Below are positions 11,346-18,981 of a stretch of 64,000 bases of DNA, piece by piece. Positions within the stretch are counted from its first letter, which is position 1. Each line of letters begins with the position of its first letter. A model generated the notes under the pieces. It saw only the letters and a list, made by a program, of their open reading frames with translations. It searched no databases and was not told where the DNA came from. Location of the stretch: contig NZ_JASZYR010000001.1 in assembly GCF_030316855.1 (NCBI RefSeq), positions 496,001-560,000 on the forward strand, written 5' to 3'. The translations under genes were made by a program, and so were the position numbers. Source of the stretch: Variovorax sp. J22P240 (GTDB taxonomy: Bacteria > Pseudomonadota > Gammaproteobacteria > Burkholderiales > Burkholderiaceae_C).

Positions 11346-12844
11346 TTGGCGCTCAGCGAGAACCCGTTGCCGGACAGCTGCACCTGGGCCTTGCGCTCGC
11401 GCCGGGCGAGGCCGGCCACGAGATCGACCACCGGGTGCCGGAGGCTGAAGCTGTCGTCCGTCGCCGTCGGCCCGAGGCCGTTGATCTTCTCGTCTCCATA
11501 CATGTAGCGCAGCAGCAGTTCATCGTCGCCGATGCCGTTGTAGCGCTGGCGCAGCCCTGGCAGCACTGGCTCGATGACGGGCGGCACGAGGGCCACATCC
11601 TTCGAGCCGTTGGCGATGATCCGGTCCTTCACGTTCGCGTCGACCGGCAACGGCAGTTCGCCGAAATAGCCGCAGACGTACTTCTTCACTTCGTCCGGCA
11701 CGACCTTGTAGCGTTCGCCGTTGAGCACGTTCATCACCGCCTGCGCCGAGACGATCGCGGGATAGGGCGTGACCATGATCGGCGAGCCGAGCTCCACGCG
11801 CACGCGCCCGATCTCTTCCAGCACCGCAGGCAGCCTGTCGGTCATGCCGGCGAGTTTGAGCTGCGACTCCAGGTTGCTCATGGCACCGCCCGCGTACTGC
11901 GTGATGTAGTGGCTGGGCTCGTACTCGGCGGGCACGCCGACCGGTTGGCCTTCGCGTTCGGCCAGTGCGCCGAAGTAGTCGCCGACCTCGTCGAGCAGAC
12001 GGTCGTCGACCGCCACGTCGAAGCCGATCTCGCGCAGGTTGCGCGCAATCATCTGGGATGCCGGCAGCGAGTTGCCGTTGGCCAGGGGGTCGACCGCTGT
12101 CAGGATGCTGTCGGCGCCGTGCACCGCGGCCTCGATCGCGAGCAGTGGCCCGAGGCCGGTCAGGCAGTGGGTGTTGAACTCCAGCCTGGCGCGGTCGCCG
12201 ATGGCGTTCTTGATAGCCGGCACGAGGGTGCGCACCCGTTCGATGGTCAGGACGCCGGCCGCGTCGGCGAGTGCAATGGTCCGGACACCGAAGCGCTCGA
12301 CGGCTTCGCGCGCCTTGCTGGCGTAGAGCGCATCGTCGTAGCCCGGCGCGATGTTGTAGCCGAGCAGGTAGGTCACGTCGGCGCCGAGGCGATGCGCCGC
12401 GGCGATGCTCGGGGCCAAGTTGTCCGAGCACAGCAGGGCGTCGAAGAGGCCGATCTCACGGATGCCGTTGGCGATCTGCCGTTCGATGAAAAGCTCGGTG
12501 ATGTCGTCGGCCACCGGAAAGAAGCCGCGCATCAGGTTGCCGCGCACGGCCGCGCGCAGCGGCGTGTTGCGCACCCGTTGGCTGAGCAGGCGGATGCGCT
12601 CGAAGGGGTCCTGGTTCAGGAACAGCACGCTCGCATCGAACTGGACCAGCGCGATCGCCTGCATCGAGAGGAAGCCGGCGCGGTCCATGCGTTCGGCGAT
12701 GGGCAGCATGTGCTCGGTGCGCATGCGGGTGGCCCACAGGCATTGCTGCCCGTCGCGCAGCGTGTCGTCGGTCAGGTGGACGGTGCGGCGCTGGCCGTTG
12801 CGCGCGGTTTGCGCGACGACGAGTTTCTTCAGATGGTCGAGCAT
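11342..12844 (-). CDS. 5S-type carboxyltransferase-like protein (HMGL-like), metal site degenerate, copy B
   Basis: 500-residue relative of the transcarboxylase 5S subunit and the carboxyltransferase domain of pyruvate carboxylase/oxaloacetate decarboxylase. TDDTLRDGQQ at the N-terminus, FLNQDPFERIRLL, and the C-terminal GGAMSNLESQLKLAGMTDRL and SPIMVTPYPAIVSAQAVMNV blocks match the family over its whole length. Of the four metal ligands (D23, K184, H215, H217 in P. shermanii 5S), D31 and H226 are kept, but the carbamylated lysine is A193 and the first histidine is N224. Normal keto-acid carboxyl transfer is therefore unlikely. It starts 3 bp after the stop of its paralogue and is in one operon with the biotin carboxylase and carrier. 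Confidence 0.85.
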   Translation of the reverse strand: MLDHLKKLVVAQTARNGQRRTVHLTDDTLRDGQQCLWATRMRTEHMLPIAERMDRAGFLSMQAIALVQFDASVLFLNQDPFERIRLLSQRVRNTPLRAAVRGNLMRGFFPVADDITELFIERQIANGIREIGLFDALLCSDNLAPSIAAAHRLGADVTYLLGYNIAPGYDDALYASKAREAVERFGVRTIALADAAGVLTIERVRTLVPAIKNAIGDRARLEFNTHCLTGLGPLLAIEAAVHGADSILTAVDPLANGNSLPASQMIARNLREIGFDVAVDDRLLDEVGDYFGALAEREGQPVGVPAEYEPSHYITQYAGGAMSNLESQLKLAGMTDRLPAVLEEIGRVRVELGSPIMVTPYPAIVSAQAVMNVLNGERYKVVPDEVKKYVCGYFGELPLPVDANVKDRIIANGSKDVALVPPVIEPVLPGLRQRYNGIGDDELLLRYMYGDEKINGLGPTATDDSFSLRHPVVDLVAGLARRERKAQVQLSGNGFSLSAN

Positions 12845-12847
12845 GGT

Positions 12848-14305
12848 TCAGCCCTCCGTGCCTTGGAGTTGGATCGAGACGCCGGGCCCCTGCACGCTGA
12901 GCTGCGCATAGGGCGCGGCGCGTGCCGTGAGGCCGGCGAGAAGAGCTTCCGCAGGCGTCACGCCCACGTAGCGCAGTGCTTCGGGCGAAGCGGATGCGGG
13001 CAGCGCTTGGGGCGCCACGCCGCAGGTCTGCGAGATCACCAGCGCGGCATCGCTCGCCTCGGGGTGGGCCGCATGCAATGCGTCCACCGACGTTGCGGCC
13101 GCCTTCGGCAGCGCGCCGACTCGTCGCGCCAGGCGGGCATCGACGTCTTTCGACGCCGCGCCGTAGACCTGTTGCAGCGCACGTCGCACGCCGGGCCGAA
13201 TCTCGGCATAGCGGGGCACGCCCTGCAGATGCAGTAGCGCCTGCTCGGCAATCGGCCTTGCAAATGGCGCCAGCATCGGCAGTGCGCCGACCTCGCTGCG
13301 CACGCGGGCGCATTCGTTGGCAAAGGCGTGCAACTGGGGTGACAGGCCGGCAGCGGCCAGCTTTCGCATGAACTGCGCGGCGACCTCGCCCGGCAGCTCG
13401 TGGGCGTAGGGCGCGAGGTCGAAAACCCAGGCGCGGGCCGGCGCGAAGCCGTGGCAGTCGGCCATCTCGGCAAGAAGCCGGCCGGCCTCGCCGACGGCGT
13501 GCAGCAACTGGTCGCCGACGGGAGTGCCCTGCTTCAACAGGCGCAACGATTTCAGCAGCGTGCCGAGCGCCGGCACCGATGCGCCGTTCGCCACCGGCGC
13601 GAACGCGGTGTCGAGCCCATCGATGCCGAGGCGCACCGCCTCGAGGGCAACCATGGGCGCAAGCGCCGTCTGGCAGCGCAGGTGCAGGTCGAGCGGCGTC
13701 GTGCCGAGACCGCGGCGCAGGGCTGGCAGCAGGGTGGCCAGCCGGTCGGTGGTCAGCAGGCCGGCTTCGTCGCGGAGCATCACGCGGTCGGCGCCTGCAT
13801 CGCCGAGGGCCGACGCCTTCGCACGCAGGTCATCGTCGCTGCGCGTCGACTCCTGTGCATACGCCAGGGCGGCAATCGTCGTCAGGCCGAGCGACTTGGC
13901 CGCCTTCAGCACCGGCGCCATGCGCTCGATGTCCAGTAGCGGGTCGATCAGCACGATCTCGGACACACCGCGCTGCGCCAGCTCGCGCAGCCACAGCGTT
14001 GCGACTTCGGTCGAAATGACGTCGCATCCGCGCTTGCCGTGGTCGGTCAGCAGCGACAGAGCCGCGCGCAGGGGTACGCCGGGACAGCGCTCCCGCAACA
14101 GTTCGATGCGCTGCCAGGGGTTCTCGCCGCGCGCCACGCACTGTTGCAGCGTGGCCATGGAGGCGATCTCGACCGCCGCGGGGCGTGTGGCGGCCAGACG
14201 CTGGGCGAGGGCGAGCGCCATGGGCGTCGTCATGCCGCCGGCCCAGCGGGCGCTCTGGCCGTCGGTCAGGCTGACGTCGGTGTAACGCAGCACGGCATCG
14301 GTCAT
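12848..14305 (-). CDS. 5S-type carboxyltransferase-like protein (HMGL-like), metal site degenerate, copy A
   Basis: 485-residue divergent paralogue of the next gene in the operon. The barrel start SLTDGQSARWAGGM aligns with the LRDxxQS-ATRM region of 5S proteins, and ENPWQRIELL with the DPWERLR helix. Ligand positions read D15 (kept), R178 in VMLRDEAGLL in place of the carbamylated lysine, H208 (kept) and R210 in HLRC in place of the second histidine. It thus lacks a different histidine from copy B. The C-terminal half is less conserved than in copy B. Its ATG overlaps the stop of the biotin carboxylase gene. A catalytic role needs either a new mechanism or assembly with copy B. Confidence 0.75.
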   Translation of the reverse strand: MTDAVLRYTDVSLTDGQSARWAGGMTTPMALALAQRLAATRPAAVEIASMATLQQCVARGENPWQRIELLRERCPGVPLRAALSLLTDHGKRGCDVISTEVATLWLRELAQRGVSEIVLIDPLLDIERMAPVLKAAKSLGLTTIAALAYAQESTRSDDDLRAKASALGDAGADRVMLRDEAGLLTTDRLATLLPALRRGLGTTPLDLHLRCQTALAPMVALEAVRLGIDGLDTAFAPVANGASVPALGTLLKSLRLLKQGTPVGDQLLHAVGEAGRLLAEMADCHGFAPARAWVFDLAPYAHELPGEVAAQFMRKLAAAGLSPQLHAFANECARVRSEVGALPMLAPFARPIAEQALLHLQGVPRYAEIRPGVRRALQQVYGAASKDVDARLARRVGALPKAAATSVDALHAAHPEASDAALVISQTCGVAPQALPASASPEALRYVGVTPAEALLAGLTARAAPYAQLSVQGPGVSIQLQGTEG

Positions 14306-15753
14306 GGCTGGACTCCGGCTTCGGCTTGCGCCGCCTTGGCGGCCTGGGCTGCGGCCTTCTGCGCGGCCTTGCGTTCCGGCAGGAAGGTTTCCTCCACCCA
14401 GCGCGTCGTGACCTTGCCCTTCACGAAATCGTCGTGCGCCAGCACCGAGTCATGGAAGGGCGCCGTCGTCGAAGGCCCTTCGACATGCAGCCCGCCGAGC
14501 GCCTGGCGCATGCGCGCGATGGCCTGCTCACGCGTCGGCGCATGGACGATGAGCTTGCCGAGCAGCGAGTCGTAGTAGGGTGGCACGGTATAGCCCGCAT
14601 AGCAGTGGCTGTCGACGCGAATGCCTTCGCCGGTCGGTACTTCCCAGCGCGAAATTAGTCCGGGGCGTGGGAGGAAGTTGCGGTCCGGGTCCTCGGCGTT
14701 GATGCGGCATTCGATCGCATGGCCCTGCAAGTGCACGTCAGCCTGGGTGAACGACAGTGGCAGCCCGGCCGCGACGCGGATCTGTTCGGCCACCAGGTCG
14801 TAGCCGGTGATCATCTCGGTCACCGGATGCTCCACCTGGATGCGCGTGTTCATCTCCAGGAAGAAGTACCGGTTGTCGCGCTGGTCGACGACGAACTCGA
14901 TGGTGCCGGCGCCGCAATACTCGGCATTGCGCGTCAGGCTCACGGCGCACTCGCCCATGGCGCGGCGCATTGCCTCGTCGACGGCAGGCGAGGGCGCCTC
15001 CTCGATGAGCTTCTGGTGGCGGCGCTGGGTCGAGCATTCGCGCTCACCCAGGTAGACCACGTTGCCATGCATGTCGGCCATGACCTGGATCTCGATGTGG
15101 CGCGCGTGCTCGATGAACTTCTCCATGTACAGCGTGGCATCGCCGAAGGCGGATTGCGCTTCGTTGGAAGCGGAACTCATCAGCGATTCGAGTTCGCTCT
15201 CGTTCCGCACGATGCGCATGCCGCGGCCACCGCCGCCGGCCGTTGCCTTGATGAGCACGGGGTAGCCGATCTCGGCGCCGACGCGCTGCGCATGCGCCAC
15301 GTCGGACAGTGCACCCGAACCCGGCACGCGAGGCACGCCGGCCTTCTGGGCCAGGCCCACCGCGGTGATCTTGTCGCCCATCGCATCGATGGCATCGGCC
15401 GAGGGGCCGACGAACACCAGCCCGGCGTCGACACAGGCGCGCACGAAGGACGAGCGCTCGGAGAGGAAGCCGTAGCCAGGGTGCACCGCATCGCAGCCGG
15501 TCTGCAGGGCCGCCTCGACGATCTTGTCGGCACGCAGGTAGCTTTCGGAGGCGAGCGGGGGGCCGAGCACGACGACTTCGTCGGCCATCCTGGCGGCCAT
15601 CGTCTCGGTGTCGGCTTCGGACACGCCGACCACGGCTTCGATGCCGAGGGTGCGGCAGGCGCGGATCACGCGCACGGCGATCTCGCCGCGGTTGGCTACG
15701 AAGACGCGCCGGATGTCGCGCTTCGCCACGGGGGTGGAAACAGTCTTGCTCAT
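14302..15753 (-). CDS. accC: Biotin carboxylase subunit (AccC-like)
   Basis: ATP-grasp enzyme that carboxylates biotin on a carrier protein using bicarbonate and ATP. The 483-residue protein has the N-terminal domain start FVANRGEIAVRVIRA, HPGYGFLSE, the glycine-rich ATP loop KATAGGGGRGM and the active-site block EMNTRIQVEHPVTE. A C-terminal alanine- and lysine-rich tail (about residues 460-483) extends beyond the usual fold. It lies 1 bp behind the accB-like gene and overlaps the 5S-like copy A. Because of this context it is probably a second, dedicated biotin carboxylase rather than the housekeeping acetyl-CoA carboxylase subunit, though that cannot be excluded. Confidence 0.93.
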   Translation of the reverse strand: MSKTVSTPVAKRDIRRVFVANRGEIAVRVIRACRTLGIEAVVGVSEADTETMAARMADEVVVLGPPLASESYLRADKIVEAALQTGCDAVHPGYGFLSERSSFVRACVDAGLVFVGPSADAIDAMGDKITAVGLAQKAGVPRVPGSGALSDVAHAQRVGAEIGYPVLIKATAGGGGRGMRIVRNESELESLMSSASNEAQSAFGDATLYMEKFIEHARHIEIQVMADMHGNVVYLGERECSTQRRHQKLIEEAPSPAVDEAMRRAMGECAVSLTRNAEYCGAGTIEFVVDQRDNRYFFLEMNTRIQVEHPVTEMITGYDLVAEQIRVAAGLPLSFTQADVHLQGHAIECRINAEDPDRNFLPRPGLISRWEVPTGEGIRVDSHCYAGYTVPPYYDSLLGKLIVHAPTREQAIARMRQALGGLHVEGPSTTAPFHDSVLAHDDFVKGKVTTRWVEETFLPERKAAQKAAAQAAKAAQAEAGVQP

Positions 15754-15754
15754 G

Positions 15755-16255
15755 TCAGGCTCCCTGCGTCGGCTTGATCAGCATCACGATCTGGTCGTGC
15801 TGCACCGGTTTGCCGTTCTCGATCACGATGCGCTCGACCGTGCCCGTGACGCCGGCCTTGACCGTGTTGAACATCTTCATGACCTCGACCAGGCAGACCG
15901 TGTCATCGGCCTGCACGGTGCTGCCGACGGCGACGAAGGGCGGTTGATCGGGGCTCGGCCGCAGATAGAAGCTGCCGACCATCGGAGAGCGCACCGCGAT
16001 CAGGCCTTCGGGTACTTCCGTCAAGGCTTCCGGCGCGGCGGCGGAGGAAGTGCCGGCCGGGGATTCGACCGACCGGGCCGAATCTGCAAGGCGGTTTGCC
16101 GTGCTCTGCGGTGTCCGCTCGACCAGGGCCGACGAGGCGCCGGGCTTGCGGGCGTGAAGTTCGAAATCACCCACGGTGACGTCGAGGGATTCGAGGTGCG
16201 CGGCGCTGTCGAGGATTTCGAGGATGCGACGTACGTCGGTATGGGATAGGGGCAT
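15755..16255 (-). CDS. accB: Biotin carboxyl carrier protein (AccB-like)
   Basis: 166-residue carrier with the three usual parts: an N-terminal helical region (about 1-35), an Ala/Pro/Ser-rich linker (about 36-85) and a C-terminal biotinyl domain. The biotinylation motif is EVMKM with K127. The YLRPSPDQPPFVAVGSTV segment is the thumb region of AccB-type carriers. First gene of the minus-strand operon, transcribed from a promoter with a perfect TTGACA -35 box in the divergent intergenic region. It would hand carboxybiotin from the adjacent AccC-like protein to a carboxyltransferase. Confidence 0.93.
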   Translation of the reverse strand: MPLSHTDVRRILEILDSAAHLESLDVTVGDFELHARKPGASSALVERTPQSTANRLADSARSVESPAGTSSAAAPEALTEVPEGLIAVRSPMVGSFYLRPSPDQPPFVAVGSTVQADDTVCLVEVMKMFNTVKAGVTGTVERIVIENGKPVQHDQIVMLIKPTQGA

Positions 16256-16323
16256 GGCCTTTGTCTCCAGTACGGCGGGAGTGTCCGCCTTTCGTTGCGC
16301 AGCTGTGTTGCTGCAATGCCCAG

Positions 16324-16353
16324 ATTAAAGCATGGGTACATTCATCTTGTCAA
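16324..16353 (-). promoter_or_regulatory. Predicted sigma-70 promoter for the accB-phaC operon
   Basis: Read on the minus strand, TTGACA (16353-16348) is followed after 18 bp by TTTAAT (16329-16324). The -35 is a perfect consensus and the -10 has five of six matches. It faces the accB-like gene. The -35 box sits inside the palindrome at 16340-16363. Confidence 0.6.
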
Positions 16354-16363
16354 CAATCTGAAT
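16340..16363. promoter_or_regulatory. Palindromic operator candidate shared by both divergent promoters
   Basis: Structure ATTCA-TC-TTGT-CA-ACAA-TC-TGAAT. Outer arms ATTCA/TGAAT and inner arms TTGT/ACAA are both perfect and share one centre at 16351.5, giving 9 of 12 paired positions. It covers the -35 boxes of both divergent promoters. FadR/FCD-type GntR regulators bind short sites with GT and AC half-sites, and a GntR/FCD gene lies in the plus-strand operon 280 bp away, so autoregulation and control of both operons is the natural reading. Confidence 0.6.
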
Positions 16364-16375
16364 GTCGAGTAAAGT
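16347..16375 (+). promoter_or_regulatory. Predicted sigma-70 promoter for the biotinyl-gntR-ligase-carboxyltransferase operon
   Basis: TTGTCA (16347-16352), 17 bp, TAAAGT (16370-16375). Five of six and four of six consensus matches with ideal spacing. It lies 44 bp upstream of the biotinyl-domain start and overlaps the palindrome at 16340-16363. Confidence 0.55.
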
Positions 16376-16418
16376 TCGTTCATCGGCGCTCCGCCGCCAC
16401 AACACGAGGCACCCGCAC

Positions 16419-16646
16419 ATGACCACGCAGACAAAGATTCGCTCCGAGATCACCGGCACCGTATGGAAGATCCTGGTGAAGCCAGGCGACGTCCTCCTGG
16501 CGGACGACACCCTGATGGTTCTCGAGTCCATGAAGATGGAAATCCCCGTGGTGGCCCCCGAGGCCGGCCGTGTGGTCGAGATCCTCATCGCCGAGGGCGC
16601 TCCTGTGCGCGAAGGACAGGAAATCGCAGTCTTCGAAGAGGAATGA
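16419..16646 (+). CDS. Stand-alone biotinyl (biotin/lipoyl attachment) domain protein
   Basis: 75-residue protein consisting of little more than one biotinyl domain, comparable in role to the 1.3S carrier of transcarboxylase but without its linker. The biotinylation motif is ESMKMEIPV with K39; family structure is seen in the hammerhead GTVWKILVKPGDVL and the closing GQEIAVFEEE. The ATG at 16419 is preferred to an upstream start that would add 19 residues of basic, non-family sequence. This is the second biotin carrier of the island; its partner is most likely the PccB/MccB-type carboxyltransferase encoded in the same operon. Confidence 0.9.
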   Translation: MTTQTKIRSEITGTVWKILVKPGDVLLADDTLMVLESMKMEIPVVAPEAGRVVEILIAEGAPVREGQEIAVFEEE

Positions 16647-17398
16647 GCGCCATGAAGAAGTCAGTGGCGGACGATCACGCGACGTATGGCGCGGAAGCCG
16701 AAGCGACGCCGACGCGCGCCGGATCGGCGGGCCGTCAGTTGATGACGCTGGCCGAGCAGATCGCGGAGCGCATCTTCACGTCCATCGCGAGCGGCGAGTA
16801 CGCGCCGGGCGATCGCATTCGTGAAGAGACGATTGCCGAGCAGCTCGACGTCAGCCGCGGCCCGGTGCGAGAAGCGTTGCGAATCCTGGAGAAAGATTCC
16901 GTGGTGCGCATCCAGCCGAATCGCGGAGCGCACGTCACGCAGCTCACCATCAAGGAAGTGGGCGATCTGTTCGAGATTCGTCGCGACCTGATCGGCGCGA
17001 TGGTCCGGCGTCTGGCACCTCACAACGACGACTTGATTGCCGCGATCGACGCCGGCGTGTGCGAGCTCGAGTCGGTGGGTCAAGGCGGTGGCGGTGCCGA
17101 AGCCTATCTCGTTGTCAGCAACCGGCTCGGCCGTCTGCTCGCCGACGCTTCCCGCAATGAACGGCTCGCGGAAATCGTCGGATCCCTGGCGCGGCAGACG
17201 CGGCGCTATTCGATGCTCGGATTGGCAAGCGCCGCCCGGCGCAAGGAATCGGCACGCACTTGGCGGGCCATGGTGGGCGCGCTCAAGGCCGGCGATGCCA
17301 ACGCCGCGGCCGACGCCGTCGAAGACCTCATCGACGCCTTACGGCGCGAAGCCATCCGGCAGCTGGCACTGCCTCTTCCCACCCGCACAAAGGATTGA
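16643..17398 (+). CDS. GntR family transcriptional regulator (FCD subfamily)
   Basis: 251-residue regulator. The N-terminal winged helix (about residues 35-100) contains LAEQIAERIFTSIASGEYAPG, then EETIAEQLDVSRGPVREALRIL, the standard GntR recognition helix, and IQPNRGAHV in the wing. The C-terminal part is all-helical, as in FCD ligand-binding domains, though short and without a clear full set of metal-binding histidines. The ATG at 16643 overlaps the stop of the biotinyl-domain gene; an ATG at 16652 is an alternative. It probably senses an acyl-CoA or organic acid and acts on the palindrome between the divergent operons. Confidence 0.88.
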   Translation: MSAMKKSVADDHATYGAEAEATPTRAGSAGRQLMTLAEQIAERIFTSIASGEYAPGDRIREETIAEQLDVSRGPVREALRILEKDSVVRIQPNRGAHVTQLTIKEVGDLFEIRRDLIGAMVRRLAPHNDDLIAAIDAGVCELESVGQGGGGAEAYLVVSNRLGRLLADASRNERLAEIVGSLARQTRRYSMLGLASAARRKESARTWRAMVGALKAGDANAAADAVEDLIDALRREAIRQLALPLPTRTKD

Positions 17399-17403
17399 AT
17401 CTC

Positions 17404-18981
17404 ATGAGTTCCGAACGAATCGCAGGGCACGCCCTGTCCTGGGCGGCGGCGCAGTTCCGCGACCGACCGGCCGTTGTCTTCCGCGACCGCAGCTACAGCT
17501 ACACGCACATCGAGCGCCGCAGCAACCAGCTAGCCAACACGCTCATCGGCCTGGGTCTGACACCCGGCGAACGGCTCGCGGTGCTGCTCAACAACTCGGT
17601 GGAGAGCATCGAGGCCCAGTTCGGCGCCGAAAAGGCTGCGCAGGGCTACGTGGCCCTGAACGCCCGCCACACGGTGCGCGAGCAGGCCGGCATCCTGAAC
17701 GACGCGGGCGCCTCGGTGCTCATCGCCGGGGCCGAGTTCCGCGAGTCGGTGCAGCAGGTGCGGATGATGGTGCCCTCGCTGCGCGTCGTGATCGGCGTGG
17801 GCTGGCATGACGCCAACGTACTCGACTACGACATGCTGCTGGCCCGCGCCTCGGACGGGGCGCCGTGGCTCAAGGTGCCCGCGAATCTGCTGCTGCGCAT
17901 CGCCTACACCTCGGGCACCACGGGCCAGCCCAAAGGCGTGGCCTACAGCATCGAGCGCTTCGAGGCACGTCTGGCGAACCATTTCGGCGCGATGGAGTAC
18001 GGCCTGGGCATCGACGACGCCATGCTTCACGTGGGTCCGCTCACCCACGCCGCCGGCGTGCATCTGATGCCTTGCTACTTGCGTGGGGCACGCAACATCG
18101 TGGCCGACCGCTTCGATGCCGAACAGGTGATTGCGCAGATTGCGAGCGATCGCATCACGCAGCTGATGGTGGTCCCCACCATGATGACCCGCCTGCTCGA
18201 AGTGCTGGCCGCCAACCCCGACGCGGATGTGTCCGCACTGAATCGCGTTCACTACGGCACCGCGCCTACACCGACGAGCACGGTGCACGAGGCCCTGGAA
18301 CGTCTCGGGCCGATCCTGCGCCAGCAGTACGGCATGACCGAGGCCGTCCAGCCCCTGTGCGTGCTCTATCCGCACGATCATCTGCAGGACGGCCGGCCCT
18401 CGGAGCGCATCGCTTCGTGCGGCCGCCCGACGATGAACGTCGACATCACCGTGCGGGACGCCCATGGCAATCCCCTGAAAGCAGGCGAGGTCGGCGAGAT
18501 CGCGATCGCGCATCGCGGTATTGGTGAAGTGGCCTTCTGGCGTCGTCCCGACCTGGAGCGCGAGTCCATCCGCGACGGCTGGTACTACAGCGGCGACCTC
18601 GGACGCTTCGACGACGAAGGCTTTCTCTACATCGTCGGCCGCAACAAGGACATGATGATCAGCGGCGGCTTCAACGTCTACGCCCGCGAGGTCGAGGACG
18701 CTCTGCACACCCACCCGGCCGTGGCCGAAGTGGCGGTGCTCGGCCTTCCCGATGCGGAGTGGGGCGAGGTGATCGCGGCCTTCGTGGTCCGCCGCCCCGG
18801 AGATACGAGCGACGCCGACACGCTCGCCCGGCACTGCGCCGAGCAGATCGCCGGCTACAAGAAACCGCGCGTCATCGAGTTCGTCGATGCGCTGCCGCGC
18901 AACCACGCCGGCAAGGTGACCAAGAACGACCTTCGCGACGCCTGGCTGGCTCGCCATTCCCAAGGAGCAATTTCCAAATGA
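17404..18981 (+). CDS. AMP-dependent acyl-CoA synthetase/ligase
   Basis: ANL-superfamily enzyme (525 residues) that activates a carboxylic acid to its CoA thioester through an acyl-adenylate. The AMP-binding loop is YTSGTTGQPKGV; QQYGMTEA, WYYSGDLGRFDDEGF and GRNKDMMISGGFNVY follow in the right order, and the C-terminal catalytic lysine motif is NHAGKVTKNDLR. It begins 5 bp after the GntR gene and its TGA overlaps the ATG of the carboxyltransferase gene. The order ligase then carboxyltransferase suggests that the acid it activates, after CoA ligation, is the carboxylase substrate. Confidence 0.92.
   Translation: MSSERIAGHALSWAAAQFRDRPAVVFRDRSYSYTHIERRSNQLANTLIGLGLTPGERLAVLLNNSVESIEAQFGAEKAAQGYVALNARHTVREQAGILNDAGASVLIAGAEFRESVQQVRMMVPSLRVVIGVGWHDANVLDYDMLLARASDGAPWLKVPANLLLRIAYTSGTTGQPKGVAYSIERFEARLANHFGAMEYGLGIDDAMLHVGPLTHAAGVHLMPCYLRGARNIVADRFDAEQVIAQIASDRITQLMVVPTMMTRLLEVLAANPDADVSALNRVHYGTAPTPTSTVHEALERLGPILRQQYGMTEAVQPLCVLYPHDHLQDGRPSERIASCGRPTMNVDITVRDAHGNPLKAGEVGEIAIAHRGIGEVAFWRRPDLERESIRDGWYYSGDLGRFDDEGFLYIVGRNKDMMISGGFNVYAREVEDALHTHPAVAEVAVLGLPDAEWGEVIAAFVVRRPGDTSDADTLARHCAEQIAGYKKPRVIEFVDALPRNHAGKVTKNDLRDAWLARHSQGAISK

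Noticed and set aside
11342..14305. Labelling the tandem genes as pyruvate carboxylase subunit B or oxaloacetate decarboxylase alpha
   Set aside because: Overall homology is clear, but the carbamylated lysine and one metal histidine are missing in each, so the catalytic name is not supported.
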